In this document: positions 47,880 through 60,036 of the stretch, in pieces | Layout of the letters: every line of letters starts with the position of its first letter | Position numbering within the stretch: position 1 is the first letter of the stretch | Source of the DNA: Phragmites australis | Taxonomy: Eukaryota; Streptophyta; Magnoliopsida; Poales; Poaceae | Direction: 5' to 3' | NCBI RefSeq assembly: GCF_958298935.1 | Contig: NC_084921.1 | Span: 35,235,501-35,299,500, forward strand | Length of the DNA: 64,000 bases | Program-made: the position numbers and the translations under genes | Notes under the pieces: model-generated | Database searches by the model: none | What the model was told of the DNA's origin: nothing | The model's input: only the letters and a program-made list of their open reading frames with translations

Positions 47880-48300
47880 ATAGCAGTTCGTAGAAGCTGC
47901 GTGGCCGCGTGCGTAGGTGCAGCAGAGGTGGTAGGTGAAGTGTTCTCTTGTGTCAAGTTACAGAGAACGGAGAGAACAGATGCAACGTCAGTTTGAACGG
48001 CCAATTGGTCAGCTCTGCGTTACGGGCGCGAACGAGTCTTCCGGGAATTTAGGTGTGCAGTATACAAATGAAACTCCGGCTGCATGGCGTGGTCAGATGC
48101 ACGGTCCCGAACCGTTGAGTAAATTAACTTGTTCAAATTAACATGATGAGCCATGATAATGTGGTTAGCAATGACTTTCATTGCTTGACTAGGCTTCCTA
48201 AGTGTGAGATTCAGACAGTCGGATCAATCCGGTCCTAAACGTCATTGAAGCTTATAAACATGTGATTAATCAGTCACTATCGGTTTCAGGTTTTATTGTT
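47880..48300. other. Unassigned upstream sequence
   Basis: Nothing recognisable beyond the promoter side of the minus-strand gene. Confidence 0.3.
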
Positions 48301-48309
48301 AGAAGAAGT

Positions 48310-50050
48310 TCGCTTGTTTTTTTTAAAAGGACGGCAAGAATATTACCGACTTTTTCATAGAAGAAGGAATTAACTCAGTTTATTAGAGAAATTGGGCCTA
48401 AAAATCTCACAACTGCGCGGTTAATTGAGGGAAAACCGGCAAAAAACCCCTGCAGAACAAACAACTACACTAGAAACAGCAGTCCAAAAGGGCGATCCAC
48501 CGACCACTTGGACACAACAACTGACAGAGTTCGCAGTAAATTATCGTTGCCAAGCTTGAACAGCAGTTCTGACTTCCTACGACGAACCCACAACTACTAC
48601 CTCAACCCACATACTCCTCTACGAGGGAAGAAACGTGCATCAAGTCATCATTGCTAAGCTTTGTCGCATACTGATGACACAATAGCACCGACTTCCCTGT
48701 TGCATGGCCAACCCAACCAAAAGCGGAGAACAAACACGGTGAGACAAACAACCCGACAAAAGAGATGTCAAAGCCCAGGTAGGCACAACGCGGACGATTT
48801 CGTCGTTAAAAGATCCAGGTCCGTGCCCAAGCTGACCGCTACTCCAAACCTAGGAAGGGGCCTCCAATGCAACGCCTCCAGGGAGGGCACGATGTCCACA
48901 AACACCATCGTTGCCTGTCCAGAACATCCGGAGCTAGGTTTTCACCTTGGGGGAGGGGACATTATGACAATGCCTCTAAGGAGGGGAGTGGCACCCAAGG
49001 TGCCACCATCCGTTGGCATCGACCAAAAGCCGAGTAGGGCTTTTGCCTAATGCCCCTGTACCTTGGCCGTCAAACGCAGGCAGACCCCGATGGTGGAGCA
49101 AAGAGGGCCAACAGAGCGGTTCTTGGGGCACCCACGTGTGCCGCCCCCGAGCCACCACCATGCCGTCTAGCTCTCTACGGTTCGGATCTTGGAGAATAGA
49201 AAATTTCAGTAAAGGGAGGAGTGTAGATACCATTGGGAGGCCAGGAGGCAGGCACCGCTGGGTGAAGGGGAACCACAACCCCAGCATGGAGCAAGAGTCA
49301 GACCAGCAAGAGAAGATCTGGGGCTCCACAGGCAATGAGGGCTGCCACCAACAACCCCAAGTCCACCGATGGAAGACCACTACGATGAAGCCCCGATAGC
49401 TGCGGACCAACGACCCAAGGAAGGCACAAGCGCCCGGATTTGGCCCGACCCACGCGGAATGACAGGCTGGCCGGCGCTTCAGGCAGCCGAACCTAGCCGT
49501 CGACCACCCACGACAGCCACAAAAATGATGGCCCAAAGCCGCCAAAGCCCATAATGGGGACGACGTACCGTGGAACGCAAGCAACATCGAAAAATCACTG
49601 TCGCCGCACACTAGTCGAGGCACGAACATTTCTAGGTCGTTCGGTTGCCGCTGCCACCTATGAGAAGTCGCTTTGCCCACATTGTCGACCGCCACCACGT
49701 CATCCGGTCGTGGGGCACTGGGTCCGTCCATGGAGGCACCGTATCTGTCACACCAAAGGCCGCCACAGCCATGGCCGCCACTGGAGACACTAGCGAGTGC
49801 AAGTCTTATTGGAGGGAGAGAAGGGGGTAGAGGATGGGAGAGAGGGAAGGGGAGGCTGCACGGGACGCTGCTTGGCGCCACCGCCAGCCAGCGGTGGTGA
49901 CGGCGGCCACGTCGTGCCATGGGGTGGGAGGCTAGGTAGTGAAGGAGTCGTCCCCTTGAGTCGCTTCTCAGGACGATGCGGGGGACCGATGGTCTCTAAA
50001 CTAGCGTGTACAAGAAGTCCTCTTGTTCCTTGCTCTTTATCATAGCAGCA
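48310..50050. repeat. GC-rich repeat, copy 2
   Basis: The block begins with a T/A-rich run (TTGTTTTTTTTAAAAGGACGG) and continues as GC-rich sequence with very long overlapping frames on both strands. The longest is 314 codons on the minus strand (48,976-49,920), which has the Trp/Cys/Arg-rich, non-domain composition of a chance frame. Landmarks (GTTTTCACC, ATGCCGTC, GTAAAGGGAGGAG, TTGGGAGGC) recur in the same order at 26.1-26.5 kb. Class unknown. Confidence 0.35.
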
Positions 50051-50153
50051 GCATGATAAATTGGAGGAAGAAGCATGAGGAAAATGAGCAAATGAACAAT
50101 CACACTTCGTCTAGGGAAAAAGGATAGCAAAGTTGTTCCATCCCTAGTGAAGA

Positions 50154-52088
50154 TAGGGACGAAAACAGAACAGTAATTTTCTGGACCGACTAATATCATT
50201 TTTTTGGTTTGTCCCAACCATTTTTTGTTTTATTTGGTTCTTATTCGAAAATCGTCTGAAACCTGCATAGCATATTCGAAACTAGTATCGGAAATAATAT
50301 GGATGTTTTCCTGACCGTGTCCTTGGAATGTACTTATTGCAATTCCATTTTTTATCTGACCCCATTCGGGCTTCGGCCACTTGTACCCTGTCTCACTCCC
50401 ATAGTGCCACAGGTCAGGACCACGCACGCACCCCGCCCACAGCCGAGCTGATGAGGCAACAACACTGTCCAGTGACCTCATCTCCCTCTTTGACGCATGG
50501 TTGCTGCGCACTGGTCGGTCTCGACGATGACGCCGACCGGAGAAGCACCCAACGGCTCAGGCTCCAACTCTAGCCCCACACGCCAGTTAAGGCCTTGAAC
50601 TCCCAATTGGAATTCAGTCCGGGTGGTGAGTGCTCTGCTTGTTTTGGCCAACTACCCTAGTTGAGTTGCAACTTGCAACATGTTCTATTATTTCAGAATT
50701 TAGAACTGTCGAATTGAGTAGCTAGCAATCTTTTGAACATTGATTCATCTATTGGTTGTTGCAGTAGCAAATGCTGAAATGGCTTAGTTAAACTCAAATT
50801 GAGGTAATACTGAATCATTCAACAAGCACATCTTATTTGATAGCAGTTGTACTCATCAGTATGGAAACTTCGTTAAACTTGCATTGCCTATGACATATTT
50901 TGTTACCACTTTACTCTGACATGGCTAGATTATACACTTATTTATCACAATTGCAAAGCTAGGTGCAAGCATATACACTTGTTTTTGAATTGCAAAGCTA
51001 GCTGCTACTATGTACTGATATACACTTGTTTTTTTATCTACTTGAGGCCATACATTGATTTGTTTAATTACTGGCAGGAAGTAAGAAGTCTGTAGGTGAA
51101 AGTGGAAGTCAAAGTGTTGGTGTATCAACATCATCTGCAACACCTACAGCAGCATCACTTTCAGTTGATCTAGTGGCAGTTAGTATTGGCAGTGGGACAC
51201 AGGGATAGGGTACCAGTCCAATTGATGATTCGATTGTGCTTAGTGATGAGGAATCTTAGCATGAAGCAAAGAGGCACAAAAAGTGCATATCGGATGTCTG
51301 GCAATACTTTACCAAGAAAACTAAGATAGTGGAGGTGAATGGCCAAAAGGTTAAGCAGTTGTGGGCAACATGCAACTTTCCAAAGTGCAAGACAAGATAT
51401 AGAGCTGAGATCACCAAAGGAACAACTGGATTTTGGGCCCATCTGAGGTCGGCTCATAGTGTGATGGAAGGCCAACAACAGCTAGCTGTAGGAAAGTATC
51501 ATGAGAAAGACATAAGTGTTGTTGAACCTTACAGGTATGATCAAGAAGCTAGTCTAAAAAAGTTTCATTTGGCAATTATCATGCATGAATACTCTTTCAA
51601 CATAGTTGAGCATGAGTATCTTGTTGAGTTCATCAAATCCTTGTGCCCTAGCTTTTCGATCAAGTTTCGCATCACTGTTAGAAAATAAATAATGGACATA
51701 TATTTGCAAGAAAAGGAAAAGTTTTATTCATACTTCAAAACCTTTAAATATCTCTTTAGTTCAACCATGTATATGTGGACATCCAATCAAAACAAAGGCT
51801 ATATGTGTGTCACAGTCCCTTGGATAGATGATGATTGGTGTATTCAGAAAAGGATTGTTAATTTCTTCCATGTAGAAGGATGGCATACCAGGGAAAAGTT
51901 GTATGTTTCCTTCACTAAAATGGAACCTTGAGAACCTTGAAGTTAGATGGAACCTTGAGAAGAAATTATTTTCCTTGACTCTTGACAATGTATTAGCAAA
52001 TGAAATAGCTGTGAAAGATATAATTGTTGATCTCAAGACGAGTGTGCATGCTTCTTTAGTTTGTGATGGTGTATTTTTCCATGTAAGA
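50154..52088 (+). mobile_element. Decayed hAT transposon, 3' end missing
   Basis: The left end TAGGGACGAAAAC resembles Ac/Tam3-type hAT termini (YAGGGATGAAA). An intron-like segment (donor near 50,625, acceptor CTGGCAG near 51,078) leads into a transposase reading frame on the plus strand. The transposase homology ends abruptly near 52,088 at VCDGVFFHVR, where the conserved CxxHxxNL region should follow. Unrelated Copia 3' sequence begins there, so the rest was lost. Confidence 0.6.
51079..52088 (+). pseudogene. hAT transposase N-terminal half (BED finger)
   Basis: The frame reads a Ser/Thr-rich N-terminus, SDVWQYFTKKTKIVEVNGQK, then a BED-type zinc finger (CNFPKCKTRY ... FWAHLRSAH). The catalytic-domain start follows: YDQEASLKKFHLAIIMHEYS, FNIVEHEYLVEFIKSLCPSF, IPW-type ITVPWIDDDWCIQKRIVNF and LDNVLANEIAVKDI. 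This is the RICESLEEPER/Tam3-like plant hAT layout. In-frame stops occur at about 51,207, 51,258 and 51,687, and a frame shift lies near 51,930. It is not functional. Confidence 0.75.
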
Positions 52089-52597
52089 TTAGGGGAGAAT
52101 GTTAGTCATTCGCGTCTGCTTCAACCAGATACGCCGCTTTAGTGCAACAAGATTAGGGGGAATGTTAGTGTTTAATCTTATTGCATGTATGCGTTTCATG
52201 TATTTGCATGTTGTAGGAGTGCGTGCATTAGTGGTGAAGTTAGCGTGGGAATAAGTCTAGCTTACATGTAGAAGGCATTGTGCGCATGCAGGAAATGGTC
52301 CAGGTTTGCATGTGTACATTAGACATCATGGACATACGCTAGGTAGTTAGTGCTTTGCGTACATGCACATAGTTGATTAGTGGGTTGATTAGAGAGTCGT
52401 ACATGCATGCGTACGCAAGTTTAGGCGCTGAGCTATTCGCAGTTGTGATCCGGTTATCGTGGCTAGTGTTGCATGTAGAGTAACAGGCTCATTAGCTCGG
52501 ATGCCTTTAAATACCAATATTGTAACCAGTTTAATTAAGTTGAATAGGAAGAAAATGTCGTAAGTGTTTGGCGTCTCCGAGTGTGTTTCCTATTTCA
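52089..52597 (+). mobile_element. Copia 3' end with LTR fragment
   Basis: A polypurine tract (GATTAGGGGGAA, 52,151-52,162) is followed by TGTTAGTGTTTAATC, the start of an LTR that runs to about 52,597 (TATTTCA). An earlier duplicate of the same tract (AGATTAGGGGAGAATGTTAG) lies about 60 bp upstream. No coding part is left. The segment is wedged between the hAT relic and the SIRE-type 3' LTR. Confidence 0.45.
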
Positions 52598-52598
52598 A

Positions 52599-53447
52599 GA
52601 CCCTTGACTCTGTCCGACCCCCTCGATCGTTCGGCACCAAGCACCCCGCTTGGCCCCGATCATCCCGTCGTTGGTCGCCAAGTTGCATCCGTCACCTACA
52701 CAATATGAGACAAGCACACACATATCTCCCATTCCATTATAGATTAGTTTCAAATCAAAATCCTCAGCTTAAGACACATCCTAGAAAAATTTTGAACACT
52801 GGATGATCGGTGTTCATAGCTTCTGAGCGACGGACCATCCGGTGTGTAATTCTTCTCTGGACTAGCCATCTTGCAACCTCTCTGCAAGAAATGCTCCGGT
52901 GAAGCATCTGGCGTTCATCCCTTTGAATGTCGGACCATTCGGCCAGTGCAAGTCCACTAGAGCCAGTTTGCAACCTCTCTGCAAGAAAAGCTTCAGTATT
53001 CACTTCACTCCATTGCCGGACCATCCGATTTATATTCAATCTTTGCCTCTGGGATGAAATACTCCGGCGTGTACATTCTTGCCAGAAACCATTTTGCAAT
53101 CTCTCTACAAGAATAGTTCGATGTGAAGTCTTTCATCGTCGGATCATTTGGCATGTACTTCAACTTTTACTTCTGAGCTGAAATACTCCAATGTGAAGTC
53201 TTTCTGAGCATCGGATCATCCGACGTATACAAATTACTCAGCACCGGACCATCCAATGCATGCAATTTTCCTGGACTCAGAGACAAAAATGCCAACTCCA
53301 TTTTCTCCATAATTTTGGTTAGTCATGATCATAACTGCAATACATAACCATGCTCATGCAATTCACAAATCAACAAACCAAAATAACAATATTGTCAATT
53401 ACTCATCACATATAAACCAAGACACATTTCAACTTAGTTTCGAAATC
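52599..53447 (-). repeat. 3' LTR of SIRE-type element, truncated
   Basis: It aligns by eye with 61,180-62,062, including GTTGCATCC, CACAATATGAGACAAGCACA, the 'accatccg-gtgtac' units and the end TTGGTTAGTCATGATCAT followed by CATTTCAACTTAGTTTC. The LTR part corresponding to 60,037-61,180 is missing and replaced by other Copia sequence. Confidence 0.75.
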
Positions 53448-53465
53448 TCCCCTTTGATGAGTGCA
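53448..53465 (-). promoter_or_regulatory. Polypurine tract of SIRE-type element
   Basis: CATCAAAGGGGAGATT on the minus strand lies next to the 3' LTR start, as in SIRE/Maximus elements. Confidence 0.6.
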
Positions 53466-54778
53466 TTGACAACCCACAAAGCACAAAGATTTTGGTTTGA
53501 AGAAGTTCAACAAAAAAAGAGCATCCAAGTGACAAAAAACTCAAGAAAAAGCAAAAGATATCACTTGGCATAAGAAGGATCATAAAATCTCGAAGAGAGG
53601 CAGAGACAAGCCAAATGCAAAGCCCCCCTTGATGAATGCACAGATTTGAAGATTCTTCTTCTTTATGATTTAGTGCATAAGTTCTCCCACTTTGGCAATG
53701 CAAACATCAAGAACCAAAAATGTCATTAAATGCATGAATATGCAAACCTAATGAGCTTTCAGAAGTATACCACAAAGTATTTGGAGAAGCAAAAAACATC
53801 AAAGGGCTATGGAGAGTAGAATATGGAACTCACAATCGCATAATGGCTTAGAAAGAGATAGTGACATAAGAGCATGAAACTTTTCAAGTTAATCCTGAAG
53901 AATTTTTGGTGCATTTAAGTTCAAGTAGTCAAATCATATTAAAAGTGACCGCCACATAAGAATCCACTCATGCCGAGGTAATACAAGCATCAAGAACTAG
54001 CAAACTTCAATCTCAAACTAGGCAATCAAGTATTCATGACAGTAGGTTTTACAAACACTCACATATGAAACCAAAACTTAGTTAGATCAAGCGATTAAAA
54101 CAGAATTGATCATTTAGGCACATTTCTTTGTGATTCATATCATCCTCAAGTTGACGTTAGCAACCATGAGTTTACTTTCTTGGCAAACCACATGAAGCAT
54201 CAAGACAACCATATTGGATCATATTTTAGCATAAGAAACTTGATTGCTCAAAAGAATTCAAATTTCACAAATTATCAAGTTTTCACTCAGATCAAGTCAA
54301 GTAGTGTCTTTGCGACATAAGGAACATATGTTCCTCCAAGGTTCTATCATGAGCTAAACATTTGACAAAGACAGAAAACATAATGTAATATTCCTCAATC
54401 CACCGTCTTGAACCAAGAAGCCTAGAGCAAGATATTCATCAACTAGCCTTAACATAAGCATTGACTAAGCCAAAGCGATTACAAACATGATGATCAAGAA
54501 TGTAGCATATCATAGTCTACATGATTCATAAAATTGTCAAGTTTCATATTTAGGAAAGCTGGCTTGCTTGAAATGATTCATGTCAAAGCATCAAGAGGAG
54601 CCTAAGTTTAAAAGATTGCTCTACACAACTACTCAACTTAGTCCAAAGTCAAGTCTAACAACTGAAAATGCAAAAAGACATACAAGTCAAAGCTCAATTA
54701 CTATGGCTATCTTACAAGATGAGATGCAATGCAAATACAACAAAAGTAAGATAGAGCATGTACAGTTGCAACTGCCTT
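53466..54778 (-). other. Non-coding 3' region of SIRE-type element
   Basis: AT-rich sequence between the end of RNase H and the 3' LTR. Related elements may hold an env-like ORF here. I see only short frames with no transmembrane or coiled-coil pattern long enough to support one. Confidence 0.4.
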
Positions 54779-55281
54779 TCATACAATCTCATAGGGATGG
54801 CACACTCCAAGCACTCCCCTCAAATAAGCAAATCTTGTTGCATCTAGAGGCTTGGTAAAGATGTCAACAAGCTGGTGTTGGGTATCTATGTATCTCAAGT
54901 CAATATCTCTCTTCTCATTGTGGTCTCGTAAGAAGTGAAATCTCACATTTATGTGTTTGATTCTGGAGTGTTGAACTGGGTTATTGGCTAAGCTGATGGC
55001 ATTGGTGTTGCCACACAAAAGTAACACACTCTTGAAGTCTAACCCAAAATCCCTTAAGGTAGCAACCATCCATAAAATCTAAGAACAACAGCTAGCGGTA
55101 GCAACATATTCAGCTTCAGCAGTTGACTGCACAACACTAGACTATTTGCAAGAAGATCAACATATAAAAGAAGTACCCAAGAAATGATAAGTATCAGAGG
55201 TACTTTTCCTATCAATTCTACAAATAGCAAAATCAACATCCAAAAAACCATGAAGAGAGAGAAGAAGATGCATAAAACCAA
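54779..55281 (-). pseudogene. Copia RNase H domain (SIRE-type)
   Basis: Blocks include VATLRDFGLDFKSVLLLCGN, ANNPVQHSRIKHINVRFHFL and ISDI-like DLRYIDTQHQLVDIFTKPLD. The usual LLCDNxSAI reads LLCGNTNAI, so an active-site aspartate is lost. The upstream part (55,054-55,281) is readable only in other frames with stops. Confidence 0.65.
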
Positions 55282-55324
55282 ATATCATACTCAAAGGTGT
55301 GTTTGAGATACCTCAATAAGTGCT

Positions 55325-56398
55325 TCACCACTTGGCGGTGAGATATCCTTGGTGATGCTTGGAAGAGGGCACAAAGCAGACGGCGAAGTAGATGCTGGGT
55401 CTTGTCGCTATCAGGTACACAAGGGAGCCAATCATACTCTTGTACTCACGTTGGTCTACCTCCTCGCCATCTTCATTCAGATCAAGCATGATCGAGGTAG
55501 CTATCGGTGTCGCCAGGGGCTTCGCATCACTCATGTCGAACTTCTTCAACAAGTCATCGGTGTACTTGGTCTGATGAACGAATGTACCTTACTTGCATTG
55601 CTTGATTTGCACTCCAAGAAAGAAATTGAGCTCATCCATCAACGACATCTCAAATTCCCTACACATAGTTAATGAAAACTTGACCACAAGAGCATGAGAA
55701 GAGCCACAACAAATGATATCATCCACGTATATCTAAACCAGTAGAAAATCATTGGCATGACTAAAGGTGAACAAAATTTTATCAACCGACCCTATCACAT
55801 ACCCATGTTCTAACAAAAATGACTTAAGCCTATCATACCAAGCCCTAAGTGTCTGCTTAAGCTCATACAAAACTTTCTGAAGCTTGTATACTCTATGTGG
55901 GTATTTGGGGTACTCAAAACCAGGGGGTTGATTGACATAGACCTATTCCTCTATGAACCCATTTAGGAATGCACTTTTGACATCTATTTTGGTACAACTT
56001 GAAATCTTGGGATGTCGAAAATCCAAGGAGGATCCTAATGGCTTCTAGTCTAGCTATCGGTGCAAATGTCTCTCTAAAGTCTATCCCCTCTATTTGAGTG
56101 AAACCTTGAGCCACAAGTCTACCCTTATTTCTCACTACAGACTCATCCTCCACCTGTTTGTTTTTGAAAACCCATTTGGTGCATATGGTGTGAACATTTG
56201 GGGTGGCTCTACAAGGACCCAAACTTGTTTTGTCTCAAAGTTTTCTAGTTCTTCATTGATAGTATTGACCCAATTTGAATCAGAAAGAGTGTGTCTAACA
56301 TCATGAGGCTCAAAAGAAGCAACGAATGCAAAATTAGTAAAATAAGCATATTGAGCAGATTTGGATCTTGTTACCCTCTCACTAAGGTCACTGATCAT
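55325..56398 (-). pseudogene. Copia reverse transcriptase (SIRE-type)
   Basis: The minus strand reads NWVNTINEELENFETKQVWV, NKGRLVAQGFTQIEGIDFRE and TFAPIARLEAIRILLGF, then after frame changes IYVDDII at about 55,705-55,730, and KKFDMSDAKPLATPIATSIM with YKSMIGSLVYLIATRPSIYF. A TAG codon stands just before IYVDD, where Gln is usual (VQIYVDD). The copy is inactive. Confidence 0.7.
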
Positions 56399-56443
56399 CT
56401 GTTAAGGGGGATGTACCCGCTGAATGTGCCGAGGGGCCTCGCG

Positions 56444-57351
56444 TTATGAGACCACCTCCCGCTCAAACGTAGTTGGTGTAGGTACGAAAGCAGGTGAAGT
56501 GGAAGTAGAGGCTATAGCACCCTCTACCGATGTCGAAGAGACAGGAGCCAGCTCGGGAGCCGGTGTGATCGAAGGAAGTAGTGGATCATCCTCCTTATCA
56601 TCGAGAGCTGGAAAGTCATCATCTAAGAAGATTCTTTCATCAATCTCTTTGTCACCTACACACTCGAAAGCAGAACTAACACACATGGTTGATTCATCAA
56701 AAGTCACATCACATAATTTCATGATGGTGTTAGTGTCAAGATTATAAACCCTGTAAGAATGATCATGAAGAGAATACCCTAAGAAAATCCCATCGAAAAA
56801 GTGCAACTCAAACTTATCAAGATTGTCACGCTTTAGAATAAAGCATCGGCAGCCAAAAACTCTCAAGTGAGAAACATTCGGCTTCCTCCCAAAGAGCAAC
56901 TCATAAGAAGTCAAATTCAAGATCGAGCAAAAAAAATCTGATTGGAGATATAGCAAGCAGTGCTAATAGCCTCATCCCAAAACTTTTCAAGAGTCCTATG
57001 CTCATCGAGCATCGTCCTAGCCATCAACACTAAAGTGTGATTCTTCCTTTCAACCACACCATTCTGCTGAGGAACGTGTGGGGCAGAAAATTGATGCTCA
57101 ATGCCATGTTCAAGGTAGAAAGTTTCAAAGAGATAGTTATTGAACTCGGTGCCGTTATCACTATGAATTGCTTTCAATGCACCAGGGACTTCCTTAAACA
57201 ATTTCAAAGCTAAGCTTTGAAAGTGTGAGAATACTTCATCATTGCTCATAAGAAAGAAAACCCAAGAGTAGTGAGAGTAGTCAATAACAAGGATAAATAC
57301 AAACCATTTCTCACCTGCCGAATGAACCCGGAAAGGACTAACAGTGTCCAT
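56444..57351 (-). pseudogene. Copia integrase (SIRE-type)
   Basis: The core shows VIDYSHYSWVFF, IHSDNGTEFNNYLFETF and PQQNGVVERKNHTLVLMART, the D-D-E signature region. It continues after a frame change with SYELLFGRKPNVSHLRVFGC and FLGYSLHDHSYRVYNLDTNT. The protein is split by at least one frame shift near 56,930. A long Ser/Pro/Glu-rich linker follows before RT. Confidence 0.7.
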
Positions 57352-57550
57352 ATGAAGAATTTCTCCTGGTCATTCAATAATCACCAGATTAAATGGTGGG
57401 TGAGAAGCGGCAACCATCTTGCCATGTCTACAAGGAGCACAACCAATATTCTTCTCAAACTTGAGCTTGGGAAATACTCAAATCAAGCCTAAGACACTTA
57501 AAACGAGAAAACAAATTAAAACTCATATGCCCTAGTCTCCTATGCCAAAT

Positions 57551-57967
57551 TCAAAGCTCAGAAGAGGGTTGAGCAATTAAGCATCGACAAGAACCAAAAG
57601 ACTCAGAAAAATCGGCTCCAAAGACACTCCCTACTCGAGAAATCCAGCAAATCAAAGTACCTGAGAAATCAAGAACTTGAGAAGCACTACGCTTGAAGCG
57701 CACTTCCAAGTCCTCATCCAGCAACTGAGATATAGAAAGCAAGTTGTATCCCAGATGCTCCACCAAAGCCACATCTTTGAGAGTGAAACTCTCACTCACT
57801 CTTATCATACCTTTGGCATTCACTCTACCTTTTCTGTTATCCCCGAATGTGATGTACTCCTGTCGCTTTGTCAGGGTGAGACTGGAGAACAATGATGCAT
57901 CTCCAGTCATATGGCGCGAATAACCGGAGTTGATGAACCACTTGTTCTCCAAGCCTCCGCCTACCAC
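57551..57967 (-). pseudogene. Copia protease and pre-integrase (SIRE-type)
   Basis: The catalytic motif region reads WFINSGYSRHMTGDASLF, where functional members have DSG. The catalytic Asp is Asn here. VNAKGMIRVSESFTLKDVAL and LGYNLLSISQLLDEDLEVRF follow, the usual protease C-terminal block. Confidence 0.7.
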
Positions 57968-58200
57968 CTACATATGAGAAGAATAATAGGTGGATGGCTC
58001 AGTACTGGGGTTAGACAAAAACCTCTAAGAATCCAATACTGGGTCATCCGCCTTGAAACAGTAAAAGTAGGTGCATGCAAATCAATACTAGTGCGCTGAG
58101 AGCGAGTTCCATGATAGGGAAAATGTGATTAGCCATAGTGCTCCAACTCAGAGCCTCTTACACATGAACCAAAACCCTATGAATCATGGTAAGATTCACG

Positions 58201-59972
58201 TCAGGCACCACCTCTAGGAGGAAACTGAGAAGCACTGAAACCTCGTGAGTAAGAGCGAGGAAAAGACTCATGTACATTAAAAGATGGACAGTACATGTCC
58301 TGAGTACTACACTCCCACTCATGCCACTCATCCCTCCTACGATAAAAGCAAAACCCAACTAGGTGACTCTCTCTCTGGCAATAGGTGCAGTGGTAATGTC
58401 TCTCAAAAGCTGGACTGTCGGTCACTCTAGGCTCTCTCACAGGGGCTTTTATCTTTAGCTGTGGATCTCTCTTAGGTTGTGGTGTGGGTTTCTTCTTTGT
58501 GAGTTGTGGTGTGAGTTTCTTCTTTGTGGGTTGTGGTAGGGTATTGCTATTGGATTTCTCGGCCTCAAGGGTAGTAGAAGTGGTGAAAATAGTCTTACCA
58601 TCCCCATTGTAAGCCACCCTCTCAAAACCCGACCCCAAAACTAAGCATGCCTTATCTGCGCATATTTTGGTTTGAGCCAAAATCAAGTTCATCTTGCCCT
58701 TGCCTTTTGAGCATTTCTCCACAAGAGAAAGGATATACTCATTCTCGGTCATGAGCTTTTCCACTTGCTCTCTAACCCAGCTGAGCTTGTCCTTAAGGAT
58801 GATGCATGTGGAATAGATTGACTGCACATCCTTAGAACACTCAACATTCTCCAATCTAGAATTTAGCTCCTTTATGCGTTTGGCTTTCACATCAACATCC
58901 TTTGAGAGCAAAGGGCAATTCTTAGGAGGGTGATACCTCAGAAGAATCAAGCTTGGGGTCGCTGTCATCCTCCATGAAGCAAAGGCTGGTGAAGTTCTTG
59001 TTCTTCATGGGCAGATCCTCCTCCTCCGAGCTCTCCTTCTCGCTTGAGGAAGTGTCAACGTCGCTGAGCACCGCCACGAAAGCTTGAGATGACACCTTGG
59101 CTACCTTCTTGAACAACTTGTCGTGGTTCTTGAAGAAGGGCTTCTTGTTCTTCTTGTGATTGTTATGGTCGTGGCTGTGATCTTCCTTCTTCTTGAGCTT
59201 AGGGCAATCTCCCTTGAAATGAGTGGTTTCATCACACTCATAACAAGCCCGAGAGCCACCTCTCCTCCGGTCACTTCTGTTATTGTAGAAGCGGGTGAAC
59301 TTCTTCACGATCAAAGCAAGATGCTCATCATCAAGTGTGTCCACCTGTTCCTCTATGATAGAAATCAAGGAAGGCAAAGCAAAGTCACTAGGTTAAGGGC
59401 AGTAGGACTACCACAACTTGGTTTTGAAACCAATGTCATGTTCTAAGATAGTGGGTTTTCTAGGCCTATTCTAGCCACCTTGGCTATCTTGGTGGATTCG
59501 ATCTTACTGAAGAGTTCATCACATGTTAACGTATCATAACTGGATGACTCTTCAATGCTCGAGATCTTTACTTCTCATATGCTACGGCCAAGAGCATAGA
59601 GAAGCTTGATCGCCTTCTCATGGTCAGAGTAGGGTAAAATTCTAAATGATCTAAGATTGCTAACAATCCCATCAAATCGAGCAAACATGGCATCCAAAGA
59701 CTCTTCGGAGCCTTGCACGAACATCTGATATTCTTGGTTGTACGTGCTTTGGCGCCGAGCCTCAGGCTGGTGAACAATATATTTCGAGCCTTGTTGTTGG
59801 CTTCATATTGTTCAATTTAGGCCTGAGAAGTACGAGCAACAGGAATCTCATAGTTGGAGTCTACAACCTCTCATATTGCACTTCCTTGACTTAGAAAATA
59901 AGCCTCTATGCGCACCTTCTAATAAGAAAAGTCACGACATTCAAAGAGTGGTATCTTCCTATGTCTCTCCAT
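58201..59972 (-). pseudogene. Copia gag with two CCHC knuckles (SIRE-type)
   Basis: The start is an ATG at 59,970-59,972 (MERHRKIPLFECRDFSY, then a stop). Typical UBN2 gag blocks follow in broken frames (YFLSQGSAI, SNLRSLRILPYSDHEKAIK in shifted phases). The first zinc knuckle CYECDETTHFKGDC lies at about 59,220-59,265. A Lys/His-rich stretch and a coiled coil come next, and a second knuckle CTYCQRESHLVGFC lies at about 58,345-58,386. Two knuckles are usual for this lineage. In-frame stops and frame shifts make it non-functional. Confidence 0.65.
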
Positions 59973-60020
59973 TATAGTCTACGGATCACAAAGCCGTTTA
60001 AATTCAACAAGTGATTAAAG

Positions 60021-60034
60021 TGGCTCTGATACTA
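60021..60034 (-). promoter_or_regulatory. Primer-binding site of SIRE-type element
   Basis: AGTATCAGAGCC on the minus strand follows the LTR end GTTCTACA. The standard Met-tRNA site is TGGTATCAGAGC, so one position (G to A) has mutated. Confidence 0.65.
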
Positions 60035-60036
60035 AT

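Noticed and set aside
48976..49920. 314-codon ORF, minus strand
   Set aside because: It belongs to a GC-rich repeat with similar long frames on the other strand; Trp/Cys/His-rich composition is not that of a folded protein family.
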